A stretch of DNA of 49,800 nucleotides from an uncultured Bacteroidales bacterium (GCA_947167015.1 CAMVGM010000013.1:1-49800), one strand, 5' to 3'; positions 1 through 7,711 are shown, counted from the stretch's first letter. Translations and numbers: made by a program. The notes: generated by a model not told the origin, from the letters alone.

Positions 1-236
1 TCCCCGGCGTCAATCTCCACGATGTCGTGGATCAGGCACATCATCATCACCCGGGAGAGGTCCACGGGCTCGTTGGCATAGTCCTTCAGCAACCAGGCCA
101 TGATGGCCATATGCCAGGCGTGCTCAGCGTCGTTCTCGGCACGCCCTCCGCCGGAAAGATGGGTCTGCCGGAAGATGTTCTTCTCCTTGTCGATCTCGAG
201 GATGAAATCCAGCTGTCGTTTCAATCGTTCGTCCAT
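1..236 (-). CDS. HD-domain hydrolase, N-terminal fragment (runs off the window)
   Basis: The minus strand opens with an ATG at 236 and stays open to the window edge, giving 78 residues. The N-terminus reads MDERLKRQLDFILEIDKEKN. Further on are NDAEHAWHMA (about residues 36-45) and CLIHDIVEIDAG near the cut, the HxxxH and HD metal-binding arrangement of the HD_3/YfbR-HDDC2 type of nucleotidase-like hydrolases. Those enzymes are metal-dependent phosphohydrolases, typically acting on deoxynucleoside 5'-monophosphates; the substrate here is inferred only from the family. A -7 box TAACTTTG lies at 250-243, so the message may begin almost at the ATG. The C-terminal half is outside the window. Confidence 0.8.
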   Translation of the reverse strand, partial: MDERLKRQLDFILEIDKEKNIFRQTHLSGGGRAENDAEHAWHMAIMAWLLKDYANEPVDLSRVMMMCLIHDIVEIDAG

Positions 237-242
237 AGCATA

Positions 243-250
243 CAAAGTTA
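243..250 (-). promoter_or_regulatory. -7 promoter box of the HD gene
   Basis: TAACTTTG on the minus strand matches the Bacteroidota TANNTTTG -7 element. Only six bases separate it from the ATG at 236, which would give a very short or absent leader. No clear TTTG -33 box is visible. Confidence 0.45.
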
Positions 251-267
251 CGCATTTTACCGTACGT

Positions 268-298
268 TTTGTATTGTTACGGGTAATGCGTATCTTTA
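268..298 (+). promoter_or_regulatory. Bacteroidota-type promoter of the 320-1188 pair
   Basis: TTTG at 268-271, exactly 19 bases, then TATCTTTA at 291-298, close to the TTTG-N19-TANNTTTG consensus. The ATG at 320 follows about 20 bases later. It is divergent from the HD gene promoter. Confidence 0.6.
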
Positions 299-319
299 GC
301 CTGGCAAACGGATTCAAAG

Positions 320-715
320 ATGCATTTTAAAAAAGGAAATAACTGGAAAGCTTGTTTCGATGAGGAAAGAGGGCTGTACACGGCACAAGTCGGAAGCGGA
401 GTGAACTGCTCTTTGTTCGAGATAACCAAGGAGATCTACGAACACGTGGACGATCCCGAGGTCAAATGGCCGTCAAGGCTGATCTACGAAGGACGCAGAT
501 TGTTCATGTCCGTCAATGACCGGTGCGGTCCCCCGTATACGGTTGTATTTGATTCGGATTATGAAGATTTATGCCCCTGGTCGGATGCCGCCGTCTCGGG
601 GAAGACCTGGCCGGACGAGATGACGGACGCAGTAGTGGAAGTACTTGAATCTCAGAAGAATAACCGAGAGCAACGCCGCAGGAAACGTGCAGAACGGGAA
701 AAGAAGGATCGATGA
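320..715 (+). CDS. Conserved-looking hypothetical protein, 131 residues
   Basis: I do not recognise a named family. The protein is soluble, with no signal peptide or membrane segment. It is acidic and aromatic in the first 110 residues (GVNCSLFEITKEIYEH; LIYEGRRLFMSVNDRCGPPY) and ends in a strongly basic tail, NNREQRRRKRAEREKKDR (about residues 114-131), that could contact nucleic acid. A good promoter lies just upstream. Its stop overlaps the ATG of the YbaK-like gene (712) in an ATGA junction, so the two are probably co-translated, and a link to tRNA quality control is possible but only inferred from this coupling. Confidence 0.75.
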   Translation: MHFKKGNNWKACFDEERGLYTAQVGSGVNCSLFEITKEIYEHVDDPEVKWPSRLIYEGRRLFMSVNDRCGPPYTVVFDSDYEDLCPWSDAAVSGKTWPDEMTDAVVEVLESQKNNREQRRRKRAEREKKDR

Positions 716-1188
716 AAGATCATATCCAGAAGACCAATGCCGTCCGGCTGCTGGAGACCGCGGGAATTCCGTTCGGCCTCGTTCCCTATGAGGTCGATGA
801 AAACAACCTGGCGGCGGATCACGTGGCAGCCCAGCTGGGAGAACCGATCGGGCAGGTATTCAAGACGCTGGTCCTGCGGGGAGACCGCGGAGGCCTGTTC
901 GTATGCGTGATGCCCGGGGATATGGAAGTGGACCTGAAGGTGGCCGCCCGCATCTCCGGCAACAAATCCGCCGCGATGATCCATATGAAAGAACTCCTCC
1001 CGGAAACGGGCTACATCCGTGGCGGGTGTTCTCCGATCGGGATGAAGAAACCCCTTCCGACCTTCGTCCACGAGTCGGCGCTGCTGTATGACCACATCTA
1101 TGTCAGCGCCGGCGTGCGCGGCCTCCAGATCAAGATTGAGCCGCAGGCGCTGATTTCCTTCATCGGGGCGGAGATATATCCTTTGTAA
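712..1188 (+). CDS. ybaK: YbaK/EbsC-family Cys-tRNA(Pro) deacylase
   Basis: A 158-residue single-domain YbaK protein. It starts with the typical KTNAVRLLETAGIPF helix and carries the core VFKTLVLRGD with K51, the equivalent of the essential lysine of YbaK. GCSPIGMKKPLPTF follows around residues 105-118, with a C-terminal YVSAGVRGLQIKIEP. The family hydrolyses misacylated Cys-tRNA(Pro) in trans in the cytoplasm, correcting a ProRS error. The length is normal (about 155-160). It is translationally coupled to the preceding hypothetical gene by ATGA and converges on a small exported protein at 1212-1598. Confidence 0.92.
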   Translation: MKDHIQKTNAVRLLETAGIPFGLVPYEVDENNLAADHVAAQLGEPIGQVFKTLVLRGDRGGLFVCVMPGDMEVDLKVAARISGNKSAAMIHMKELLPETGYIRGGCSPIGMKKPLPTFVHESALLYDHIYVSAGVRGLQIKIEPQALISFIGAEIYPL

Positions 1189-1211
1189 GCCTCAGAATGG
1201 CAAAGCGACGG

Positions 1212-1598
1212 TCAAAAGCGGTCCGAGACGCGGGTAACGCGGGTGAGTTCCAGGTCCAGGCAGAACACCTTGTCATAGAGTTCCGGGACGCCGTCCGGAT
1301 TCAGCGCATGGAAGCGATGGTGCGTCATCCATCCGTCGTGCTTCAGGGCGTCGGGAGACAGGGGCGGGGTCCGGAGTACTTCCTCCCCGGATGCATCCTC
1401 CCCGAACGGGATAAAATCCGGATTGCTATACGTCTCCGCAATCTCGTCAAAAGACACGGGCTCATAGCCGGGGAATTCGTCCGGCCGGTCCAGGCAATAC
1501 TGGACGATCACGTCCTGCGCCTTCTGCTGCTTGCAGGTGGATACGGCCCCCGTGCTCAGGACAAGTACAAGTAACAGGAGAATTCTTTTCATCATCAT
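1212..1598 (-). CDS. Small exported protein, 'PDSY/PDEF' family
   Basis: 128 residues (126 if the third ATG, at 1592, is used). A hydrophobic leader KRILLLLVLVLSTGAVSTC resembles a signal peptide; the Cys is preceded by S-T, so it is a poor lipobox and lipidation is doubtful. The mature part contains CLDRPDEFPGYEPVSFDEI, resembling a short Bacteroidales module (..xPDSYEPVxF..) also seen in the lipoprotein at 7226-7690. No enzymatic motif is visible. It sits alone between ybaK and pgeF, convergent with the former and divergent from the latter with a 25-bp gap. The function is unknown. Confidence 0.7.
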   Translation of the reverse strand: MMMKRILLLLVLVLSTGAVSTCKQQKAQDVIVQYCLDRPDEFPGYEPVSFDEIAETYSNPDFIPFGEDASGEEVLRTPPLSPDALKHDGWMTHHRFHALNPDGVPELYDKVFCLDLELTRVTRVSDRF

Positions 1599-1623
1599 GG
1601 CCTAAAGTTATAAAAAGAATCCT

Positions 1624-2304
1624 ATGTTCCAAAACCTTCTTCATTATCCTTTCGCGCCGGGCATTGAAGCATTCACAACCCGCCGGGATTCCGTACTCCC
1701 CTATCCCGTCATACAAGGTCATCAGGTGCACGGGACGGAGGTCGCCATCATCTCCCGGCCGGGAATCACCCGGGAAGAACTGGAGGGCTATGATGCTTTC
1801 ATTACGGACCTGCCCGGCGTCGCGATCGGGGTGAGGACCGCCGACTGTGTTCCGATCCTCCTCTACGACCCCCGGAACCGCGTCATCGCCGCCATCCATT
1901 CCGGTTGGAAAGGGACGGTTCAGAAAGTTGCGGCGAAAACGATCGGGATCTTGGAGACACGATTCAAGACCGCCCCGGAGGACCTGCTGGCTGTCATTGG
2001 CCCGTCTATCGGTCCGGAGAGTTTTCAGGTGGGAGAGGAGGTCGTGACCTGTTTCAAAGATGCCGGCTTCCCCCTGCCCTTGGTCTGGTCATTCCACGGC
2101 ACGGGTGACGGAAGTCCCATGTCGGGCGGTCATCATATCGATCTCTGGCAGGCCAACCGGTGGATTCTTCAAGAATGTGGTCTGCGTGACGAGAATATCC
2201 GGAACCCGGAGATAGACACTTATACCGATCCGTCATTTTATTCCGCCAGACGGGAAGGTATCGCCTGCGGACGGAATATCAATGCAATCAAGATCTGGGA
2301 ATAG
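1624..2304 (+). CDS. pgeF: PgeF/YfiH/LACC1-family protein (peptidoglycan editing factor; purine nucleoside phosphorylase)
   Basis: 226 residues covering the whole family fold. The metal-binding signatures are present: GHQVHG with H36, RTADCVP with C75 and IHSGWKG with H92. The C-terminal motif reads DTYTDPSFYSARREG, where most relatives have Cys-Thr at the start, so D198 replaces a commonly conserved cysteine that is not one of the three zinc ligands. Members act on purine nucleosides, and bacterial ones help remove faulty L-Ser-containing peptidoglycan precursors. It is monocistronic by position, ending 3 bp from the convergent DUF3667 gene. Confidence 0.92.
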   Translation: MFQNLLHYPFAPGIEAFTTRRDSVLPYPVIQGHQVHGTEVAIISRPGITREELEGYDAFITDLPGVAIGVRTADCVPILLYDPRNRVIAAIHSGWKGTVQKVAAKTIGILETRFKTAPEDLLAVIGPSIGPESFQVGEEVVTCFKDAGFPLPLVWSFHGTGDGSPMSGGHHIDLWQANRWILQECGLRDENIRNPEIDTYTDPSFYSARREGIACGRNINAIKIWE

Positions 2305-2307
2305 GCT

Positions 2308-3195
2308 TCAGCGGAGCAGGGCCAAGACGAGGACGACACCGCTGACCAGCAGGATCATCAAGGCATAGATGAGGCCATAATCCACTCCGGTCCGGACCGC
2401 CTGCCAGAAGCTTTTCTTCCAGGGAATACCCAGCCATTGGTGGTAATCGACGATCAGCAACAAGAGCATCAGGAGTATGTTGATGGACGCACTCTTGCCC
2501 CAAGTGAGCAGCAGGGCGAACAACATGAAGAAACTGAACTGGCACAGCACATAAGCCGCCCCGGCGGCACAGGCCGAAGAGCCCAGTTTGTATCGTCGCA
2601 GCGAAAGGATCATCGCCAGCCACAAGAACAGGAACTCGCTGAGGAACAACGGGATTCCCTGGCTTCTGAGCGTTCCTTCCAAAGCGGCGATGGCAGCTTC
2701 GTGCTGCGTATCGACAACTTCGGGATACTGGTCCAGGTGGAGGTAAATGTAGCCATCCTGTACGATCTTGGCAACCTTCGCAGTCGCGTTCCTGGCCAAG
2801 GAGTCCTGATTCCATTCAAGCTTCAAGTCCATACTATCATCAAGCGCTTGAGGAATCGTGCCCTGATGCTGCACCGGCTGCAGGATGGCTGAGACCAAGG
2901 CGAAAAACGCATAGAAGACAATGAGCGCCGTGAGCGGAGCAAGGTAGCGCTCATGCTGCCCCTGGATATAGTCGCGGATCATGTAACCGGGACGCAGCAA
3001 CAAGTGGCTGAAGGTGCGTTTGGCATCCTCGTTCAGGAAGGGGATGCTGTCGAAGGCCCCCTTGTAGAAATCCCGGGAACCGTGCCGCTTCTTCTCCTTC
3101 CGGGGTTTTTCCCAGGGATAGGACCCAAGATGCTGCCAGATTGCGAAGGCACGCTTCCGTGCTGCGAACGAATGTTTCTTTGCGTGAACGGACAT
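2308..3195 (-). CDS. DUF3667 membrane protein lacking the zinc ribbon
   Basis: 295 residues from the ATG at 3195; the open frame can be extended to a TTG at 3225, which I do not favour. The signature TFSHLLLRPGYMIRDYIQG followed by a hydrophobic helix (LTALIVFYAFFALVSAI) is the DUF3667 hallmark. Three or four more helices lie in the C-terminal third (FLFLWLAMILSL, AYVLCQFSFFMLFALLL, ILLMLLLLIVDY, LIYALMILLVSGVVLVLALL). Typical members begin with a CxxCG...CPxCG ribbon, and none is present here. The role of the family is unknown. It lies 45 bases downstream of the DUF418 gene on the same strand. Confidence 0.8.
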   Translation of the reverse strand: MSVHAKKHSFAARKRAFAIWQHLGSYPWEKPRKEKKRHGSRDFYKGAFDSIPFLNEDAKRTFSHLLLRPGYMIRDYIQGQHERYLAPLTALIVFYAFFALVSAILQPVQHQGTIPQALDDSMDLKLEWNQDSLARNATAKVAKIVQDGYIYLHLDQYPEVVDTQHEAAIAALEGTLRSQGIPLFLSEFLFLWLAMILSLRRYKLGSSACAAGAAYVLCQFSFFMLFALLLTWGKSASINILLMLLLLIVDYHQWLGIPWKKSFWQAVRTGVDYGLIYALMILLVSGVVLVLALLR

Positions 3196-3240
3196 GACGG
3201 CACGAAAATACAAATACTTTGTCAAAGATTGATGCAGGCG

Positions 3241-4470
3241 CTAGACAATCGTCTCCACAGCTTGTTTATCCCGCTTGACCGGCAGGTACCGGCCATAGGT
3301 CAGCATCCGCCACACCCACTCTACGGGCCCGAATCGGAAGTGCTTGATCCAAAGACTGCTCAGCAACATTCCGAGCAGATAGACACCCAGGGCGATAAGA
3401 AGTGCGACAGATAGGCTCATGTCCGCACCCAATCCCAGTCCGATGCCGTAGAAGATCAGCATCCCGCAGACCGTCTGGTAGAGATAATTGGTCAGCGCCA
3501 TCCTCCCGGGCGCCGCGAAAGCGCGCCAGATATGGGATGCGCCATGCCGCTGATAGAGCAGGCAGATTCCCGCCATGTAGGCGAATCCCAACGGGAATAC
3601 GCTGAAGGTATATAGTGCCGAATGGGCGGTAAGACCCCACGGGTGGCTGTTCACCCCGCTCCAGGCATAGGCGAAGGACAGGGGCAGACCGAGGGCAAAA
3701 CCCCACGAGGCGATGCGCCGTAACAAGGGTTTCCATTCCTCCAGATTCGCGAAGAAACGCTGTCGTCCGGCACAATACCCGAACAGGAAGAGACCCATCA
3801 CCCGGAAATAGCGGTTCCCGTCGATGAACTCCGTCATCCGCTCGAAGCCGCCCTGCATCAGGAACTGGAAGACCCCTTTATAGTCGTCGCTGTCGCGCAG
3901 CCAATAGGCGAAATTCTCCTCCGTGATCCCATAGCGTGCGCAGAGCGCCCACTGCCTGTCGTAGAACCAGCCGGCGGGACGCAGATGCGCCAGTTCCACG
4001 ACGGCATCCACCGCCACGGGCACCAGCAGGAAGGCGGCCGCCCAGCGAAGCAGTGTCTTGTCGGAGCATTTATGCCAGAGCGGAAGCAACATCCCCAGAA
4101 GGGCGTAAAGCGTGAGGATATCCCCGCTCCAAAGCAGCCAGAGATGGACCAGGCCGATGATCAGCAGCACAATCATCCGGCGGTAAAACACCTTCAGGCC
4201 CTTGCCGCCCTCGGACAGGGCATGCTTCAGCATAATTGAAAAACCGATCCCGAACAGGACGGAAAAAATCGTATAGAACTTGCCGTCGACGAAGAAATAC
4301 AACAGGTAGCGCAGCACCTGGTCCAGGCCCGGGGTCTGCAAGCGGGCGGCATCCTCCGCGGAAAGGAAAGAATAGAGGGAGAACTCCGGGTAATTCGCCA
4401 GGCAGATGCCCAGCAATGCGAAGCCGCGAAGGGCATCCAGGATGATATATCGTTTTTTGACAGGTTGCAT
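3241..4470 (-). CDS. DUF418/YeiB-family membrane protein
   Basis: 409 residues from the ATG at 4470 (MQPVKKRYIILDALRG); a longer frame begins at 4509 but would cover the promoter. The opening RYIILDALRGFALLGICLAN is the typical DUF418/acyltransferase-3-like first helix (LDxLRGxAxLGI), followed by about ten membrane segments. The C-terminal part, GRMALTNYLYQTVCGMLIFYG, then FRFGPVEWVWRMLTYGR, matches the DUF418 C-terminal domain (GPxEWxWRxLTY). Its function is unknown; relatives are suspected transporters or acyl-transfer proteins of the inner membrane. It probably forms a two-gene unit with the DUF3667 gene downstream. Confidence 0.88.
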   Translation of the reverse strand: MQPVKKRYIILDALRGFALLGICLANYPEFSLYSFLSAEDAARLQTPGLDQVLRYLLYFFVDGKFYTIFSVLFGIGFSIMLKHALSEGGKGLKVFYRRMIVLLIIGLVHLWLLWSGDILTLYALLGMLLPLWHKCSDKTLLRWAAAFLLVPVAVDAVVELAHLRPAGWFYDRQWALCARYGITEENFAYWLRDSDDYKGVFQFLMQGGFERMTEFIDGNRYFRVMGLFLFGYCAGRQRFFANLEEWKPLLRRIASWGFALGLPLSFAYAWSGVNSHPWGLTAHSALYTFSVFPLGFAYMAGICLLYQRHGASHIWRAFAAPGRMALTNYLYQTVCGMLIFYGIGLGLGADMSLSVALLIALGVYLLGMLLSSLWIKHFRFGPVEWVWRMLTYGRYLPVKRDKQAVETIV

Positions 4471-4498
4471 ACAGTGCGCAAAACAGTGGATTTGAAAG

Positions 4499-4506
4499 CA
4501 AATATA
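4499..4506 (-). promoter_or_regulatory. -7 promoter box of the DUF418 gene
   Basis: TATATTTG on the minus strand, 28 bases before the ATG at 4470, with TTTG in the T-run 16 bases further upstream. The sequence fits the Bacteroidota TANNTTTG element. Confidence 0.5.
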
Positions 4507-4560
4507 CATAATTGTACATTCGCAAAAAAAAGCTTAGCTTAGCAGAACAAAAACACGATA

Positions 4561-5697
4561 ATGAAAAAGATCTTCCTAAAGTTTGCAGCCGTGTGTGCGT
4601 TGGCACTCCCCTGCTGCATTCCGGCGAAAGCCCAGATGAAAGCCCCCGGCGACTTGCTGGACAAATCCGCCTTCGAGACGGAGATCGACGGCAAGGCCGT
4701 CTCCCTGTACACCATCACGAACGGCAGGATCACCGCCCAGGTCACCAACTTCGGCGGCTATATCGTGGGGATCTACACCCCGGACAAGAATGGCGTTTAC
4801 ACGAACGTCGTGGGCCACAACGACAATATCCAGCAATACCGCAGCTTCAGCCGCAACCCTGTCGGCTCCGCCCTCGGCCGCTATGCGAACCGCATCGGAC
4901 ATGCGACGTTTACCCTGGACGGCGTCAAGTACGAAGTGACCAAGAACAACGGGGAGCACACCCTGCACGGCGGCAGGAACGGATTCGACCATACGGTGTG
5001 GGACGTGGAAGCGGTAAGCGAGAGTTCGGTCGTGCTGAGCTGTGTCCTGGAGGACGGGCTGGACGGATTTCCCGGAAACCTGAAGACCTTCCTCACCTTC
5101 TCCATCACCGAGGACGACGGCGTCTCGATCGACTACAAGGCGACCACGGACAAGCCCACCGTCTGCAACCTGTCCCATCACGTCTATTTCAACCTCGACG
5201 GATTCCCGGCGGAGAACGTCCTCAACCATATCGTATGGATCGATGCCGATGCCATCACCGAAACGGACAACACCCTGATCCCGACCGGCAGGCTGCTGCC
5301 AGTAGAAGGCACTCCGTTCGATTTCCGCCGCCCCACGGCGCTGAGCGAGCGTCAGGTCGCCGCCCCTGCCGGGCGGGGCGCCTTCGGGCCCGGCGCCCCC
5401 GCGCCTGCGGTCCCGGAAGGGATGGTACGCAGCTTCGACCAGAATTACTGTCTGAACCATACCGCGGAAGGGCGGTTGGAAAGGGTGGCGTCCGTCCATT
5501 CTCCGGCATCCGGACGAACGATGGAAGTCTTCAGCGACCAGCCCGGCCTTCAGTTCTTTACGGGGAACCGCCTGGCTTTCGCCATGGAATCACAGCTGTA
5601 TCCGGACACGCTGAACCGTCCAGAATTCCCGGGAACCGCGGTCCTGCGCCCCGGAGAAACCTATCGTCATACCGTCGTTTACAGGTTTTCGAAATAG
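4561..5697 (+). CDS. galM: Exported aldose 1-epimerase (mutarotase)
   Basis: 378 residues. A signal peptide of about 24 residues (FAAVCALALPCCIPAKAQ) directs it to the periplasm. The GalM fold follows: ITAQVTNFGGYIVGIYTPD, GSALGRYANRIGHATF, NNGEHTLHGGRNGFDHTVWD (His of the catalytic pair), then NLSHHVYFNLDG with the second catalytic His and, near the end, LQFFTGNRLAF. It interconverts alpha and beta anomers of hexoses released outside the cytoplasm. A proline/alanine/glycine-rich insert (about residues 261-285) interrupts the domain shortly after RRPTALSE. Nine bases separate it from the Imm32-like gene. Confidence 0.93.
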   Translation: MKKIFLKFAAVCALALPCCIPAKAQMKAPGDLLDKSAFETEIDGKAVSLYTITNGRITAQVTNFGGYIVGIYTPDKNGVYTNVVGHNDNIQQYRSFSRNPVGSALGRYANRIGHATFTLDGVKYEVTKNNGEHTLHGGRNGFDHTVWDVEAVSESSVVLSCVLEDGLDGFPGNLKTFLTFSITEDDGVSIDYKATTDKPTVCNLSHHVYFNLDGFPAENVLNHIVWIDADAITETDNTLIPTGRLLPVEGTPFDFRRPTALSERQVAAPAGRGAFGPGAPAPAVPEGMVRSFDQNYCLNHTAEGRLERVASVHSPASGRTMEVFSDQPGLQFFTGNRLAFAMESQLYPDTLNRPEFPGTAVLRPGETYRHTVVYRFSK

Positions 5698-5706
5698 GCG
5701 CATATT

Positions 5707-5928
5707 ATGGAAATAGAATGGGAGGACGGGTTCATCATCAACGTGAACGTTGAGGATAATACCGTGGTCATTTCAGCCAACCGGGAAGGTCTTCTGTCAC
5801 TGGCCCGGCAACTGACAGCCTTGGCAGAAGAAGGGGCCGGCAGCCATCTCCATTATGATGAATACAATTCATTGGAAGACGGCTCTGTCGAGATGATCAT
5901 ACAACACAGTGTATGCGATTTTTCTTAA
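5707..5928 (+). CDS. Imm32-like small protein
   Basis: 73 residues. The core SANREGLLSLARQLTALAE followed by GSHLHYDEYNSLEDGSVEMI matches the Imm32 immunity-protein family (ANxEGLxSLAxxL ... GSHxHxDxxNSLExGSxEL). Imm32 genes normally lie beside polymorphic toxin genes, but no toxin is present nearby: the neighbours are galM and luxS. It may be an orphan immunity gene, or a domesticated member with another role. It is soluble and cytoplasmic. The luxS -7 box overlaps its stop codon. Confidence 0.75.
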   Translation: MEIEWEDGFIINVNVEDNTVVISANREGLLSLARQLTALAEEGAGSHLHYDEYNSLEDGSVEMIIQHSVCDFS

Positions 5929-5933
5929 ATTTG
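5926..5933 (+). promoter_or_regulatory. -7 promoter box of luxS
   Basis: TAAATTTG, using the TAA stop of the Imm32-like gene as its first bases and lying 22 bases before the luxS ATG. No clear -33 box is visible. Confidence 0.45.
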
Positions 5934-5955
5934 TCCGATGATATAAGATTATTCC

Positions 5956-6450
5956 ATGGAAGCGATCCAAAGTTTCACCATCGACCATACTCGTCTGAAG
6001 CCGGGCATCTATGTATCCCGGGAAGATAAGGGTTTCAGGACTTTCGACATCCGGATCACGGAGCCCAACCGGGAACCGGCGATGGCGCCGGCCGCCATAC
6101 ACAGCCTGGAGCACCTGATGGCGACCTGGTTCCGGAATTCAGATGTCAAAGAGGACGTGGTCTATGTCGGCCCGATGGGCTGCCTGACCGGCATGTACAT
6201 CATCATGCTGGGCGAGTATGGCGTAGAAGACATGCGCAAGCTGACCATCGAGTGTCTGGAGTGGATCCTCACGCAGACGGAAGTCCCTGCCACGCGGCCG
6301 GAGACCTGCGGCAATTATCTGCTGCACGACCTGCCCATGTGCAAGTGGGAATGTGCCCGCTATCTGGACCGGCTCAAGCACGATTTCCACAGCGAATACA
6401 CCAAACTCCAGGTCAAGCTGGAAGACGGCAAGACCTTCGCGGACGCCTGA
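5956..6450 (+). CDS. luxS: S-ribosylhomocysteine lyase LuxS
   Basis: 164 residues, normal length. The metal site is complete: HSLEH gives H49 and H53, and ETCGNYLLHDL gives C118. The catalytic cysteine C76 lies in GPMGCLTGMY. LuxS splits S-ribosylhomocysteine into homocysteine and DPD, the precursor of the AI-2 signal, in the activated methyl cycle. No other methyl-cycle gene is adjacent, so it appears to be transcribed alone or from the small-gene unit upstream. It converges on the lipoprotein gene at 6459 with an 8-bp gap. Confidence 0.97.
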   Translation: MEAIQSFTIDHTRLKPGIYVSREDKGFRTFDIRITEPNREPAMAPAAIHSLEHLMATWFRNSDVKEDVVYVGPMGCLTGMYIIMLGEYGVEDMRKLTIECLEWILTQTEVPATRPETCGNYLLHDLPMCKWECARYLDRLKHDFHSEYTKLQVKLEDGKTFADA

Positions 6451-6458
6451 TTCTGGCC

Positions 6459-7166
6459 TTAGCGGATGAATTCCTTCAGGAGCTTGTGCAGCAGCTCGTT
6501 CACGTCGGCGGTCTCTTCCGGGTGGGAAGCCAAGGTCGGGACCTCCTGGACGAAATGGACCACGCGGTCGGTCTCTCCGTCGATGACGGCGCAGTAAAGG
6601 ACGTTGCCGTAAGGAGAATCGACGTTGTAGTTCCGGCTCGGATTGGTCAGGCCGCTGATGCCGGTCAGCGATTCGATCGCCTTGTCGATCACCTTGGAGG
6701 CCGCTTTCTCCACTTTTTCGCGCTGATAGCCGGCCTTCGTCTGTTCGTAGCCGTAGGAATAGATGACGATTCCGTAACGCAAACCGCTCTTGTCCAGTAT
6801 TTTGCGGAGAGATTTCGGAACACGGAGGCGGTCCGCCTTGGCCGGATCCACGTCCGGGAAGGTGCGCAGCCAATTCTTGATGTCCTCATTCTCACCATCA
6901 TAATCAGCCGCGATCATGTCGGAGAAGGGGAAGCGCTCCGAGTTGATGATATTGGAGATGATCCTCGTCGCACCCTGCGAGGAAGACTCGTTATAGTAGC
7001 CCTTTCCGTCGTCACCATAGAGGACGATGTAAGAGTAGGGCTCCACGAAGGCGAATTCCGGGATGGAAGAAAGGTTCGAGGTGGAACTGGTGTAACGGGA
7101 AGGACCGCAGGCGGTCAGGAAAAGCAGGGCGGCAATGCCCAGCATCAGTCTGGTTTTCATTTTCAT
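6459..7166 (-). CDS. Lipoprotein of unknown function, 235 residues
   Basis: Translation from the ATG at 7166 (MKMKTRLMLG) gives an SPII signal, LGIAALLFLTAC, with the lipidated Cys at about residue 20. The next ATG, at 7160, is also possible. The mature protein mixes alpha and beta segments: FVEPYSYIVLYGDDGKGYYN, a basic helical middle (VEKAASKVIDKAIESLTG), and a strand-rich end (GNVLYCAVIDGETDRVVHFVQ) with a final helix. I do not recognise a named family. A TATATTTG -7 box lies 18 bases upstream of the start. It may be attached to the inner face of the outer membrane. Confidence 0.8.
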   Translation of the reverse strand: MKMKTRLMLGIAALLFLTACGPSRYTSSTSNLSSIPEFAFVEPYSYIVLYGDDGKGYYNESSSQGATRIISNIINSERFPFSDMIAADYDGENEDIKNWLRTFPDVDPAKADRLRVPKSLRKILDKSGLRYGIVIYSYGYEQTKAGYQREKVEKAASKVIDKAIESLTGISGLTNPSRNYNVDSPYGNVLYCAVIDGETDRVVHFVQEVPTLASHPEETADVNELLHKLLKEFIR

Positions 7167-7183
7167 GTGGTTATTATAAGGCA

Positions 7184-7191
7184 CAAATATA
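7184..7191 (-). promoter_or_regulatory. -7 promoter box of the 6459-7166 lipoprotein
   Basis: TATATTTG on the minus strand, fitting TANNTTTG, 18 bases upstream of the ATG at 7166. It argues for that start rather than the longer frame to 7214. Confidence 0.45.
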
Positions 7192-7225
7192 TGCTTTTCG
7201 GGCCATATCTGCAACGGTTTTACCG

Positions 7226-7690
7226 CTACAGCCGTCCCTGGTCCTTCAGCATCTGCAGGGCAGGATAGGTCGTCAGGGACTCGGAATCCTTGGTGGCTTC
7301 GAGCAGCCGGCCGTCCGCGCTGAAGCGCCCGATGACGAAATCCTGGAACTTCGTACCGGTTTCCGACTGGAACCAGAAATAGAGCGTGCGGTCATAGCAG
7401 GCGACTTCCTTGCCCACTTCGAACAGCAGGTCGTCTATCTTCTCGAGTTCGGCATCGTAGGGGGCCTTGTCCGCGGCTTTCTCGCGAAGGCCCTCGATGC
7501 CGACCTTATACGTGATCAGGTCCTCCATATAGGTGTGATTGCGCGGCATGGACATGCTGGCGAATTGATAGGAGTCCGGATTCTCCATGTGTTCCTTGGC
7601 ATAGGGTTCCAGCGCTTCGCGGTCCGGATCTTTCGGAGCGCAGGCCGCCAGCAGGATGACGGCGGAAAGGAAGAATAGGATTCGTTTCAT
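7226..7690 (-). CDS. Lipoprotein with PDSY module, 154 residues
   Basis: MKRILFFLSAVILLAACAPK is a clear lipobox leader (LAAC, Cys 17). The mature part contains EHMENPDSYQFASMSM, resembling the Bacteroidales 'xPDSYEPVxF' module found in the small exported protein at 1212-1598. A helical middle (GLREKAADKAPYDAELEKIDDLL) and a strand pair (YDRTLYFWFQSETG; QDFVIGRFSADGRLL) follow. The function is unknown. It is expressed from its own -7 box (7719-7712), divergently from the secreted phosphatase, and ends 60 bp upstream of the next lipoprotein gene on the same strand. Confidence 0.82.
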   Translation of the reverse strand: MKRILFFLSAVILLAACAPKDPDREALEPYAKEHMENPDSYQFASMSMPRNHTYMEDLITYKVGIEGLREKAADKAPYDAELEKIDDLLFEVGKEVACYDRTLYFWFQSETGTKFQDFVIGRFSADGRLLEATKDSESLTTYPALQMLKDQGRL

Positions 7691-7711
7691 AGATACGGAT
7701 TATTTATGATG

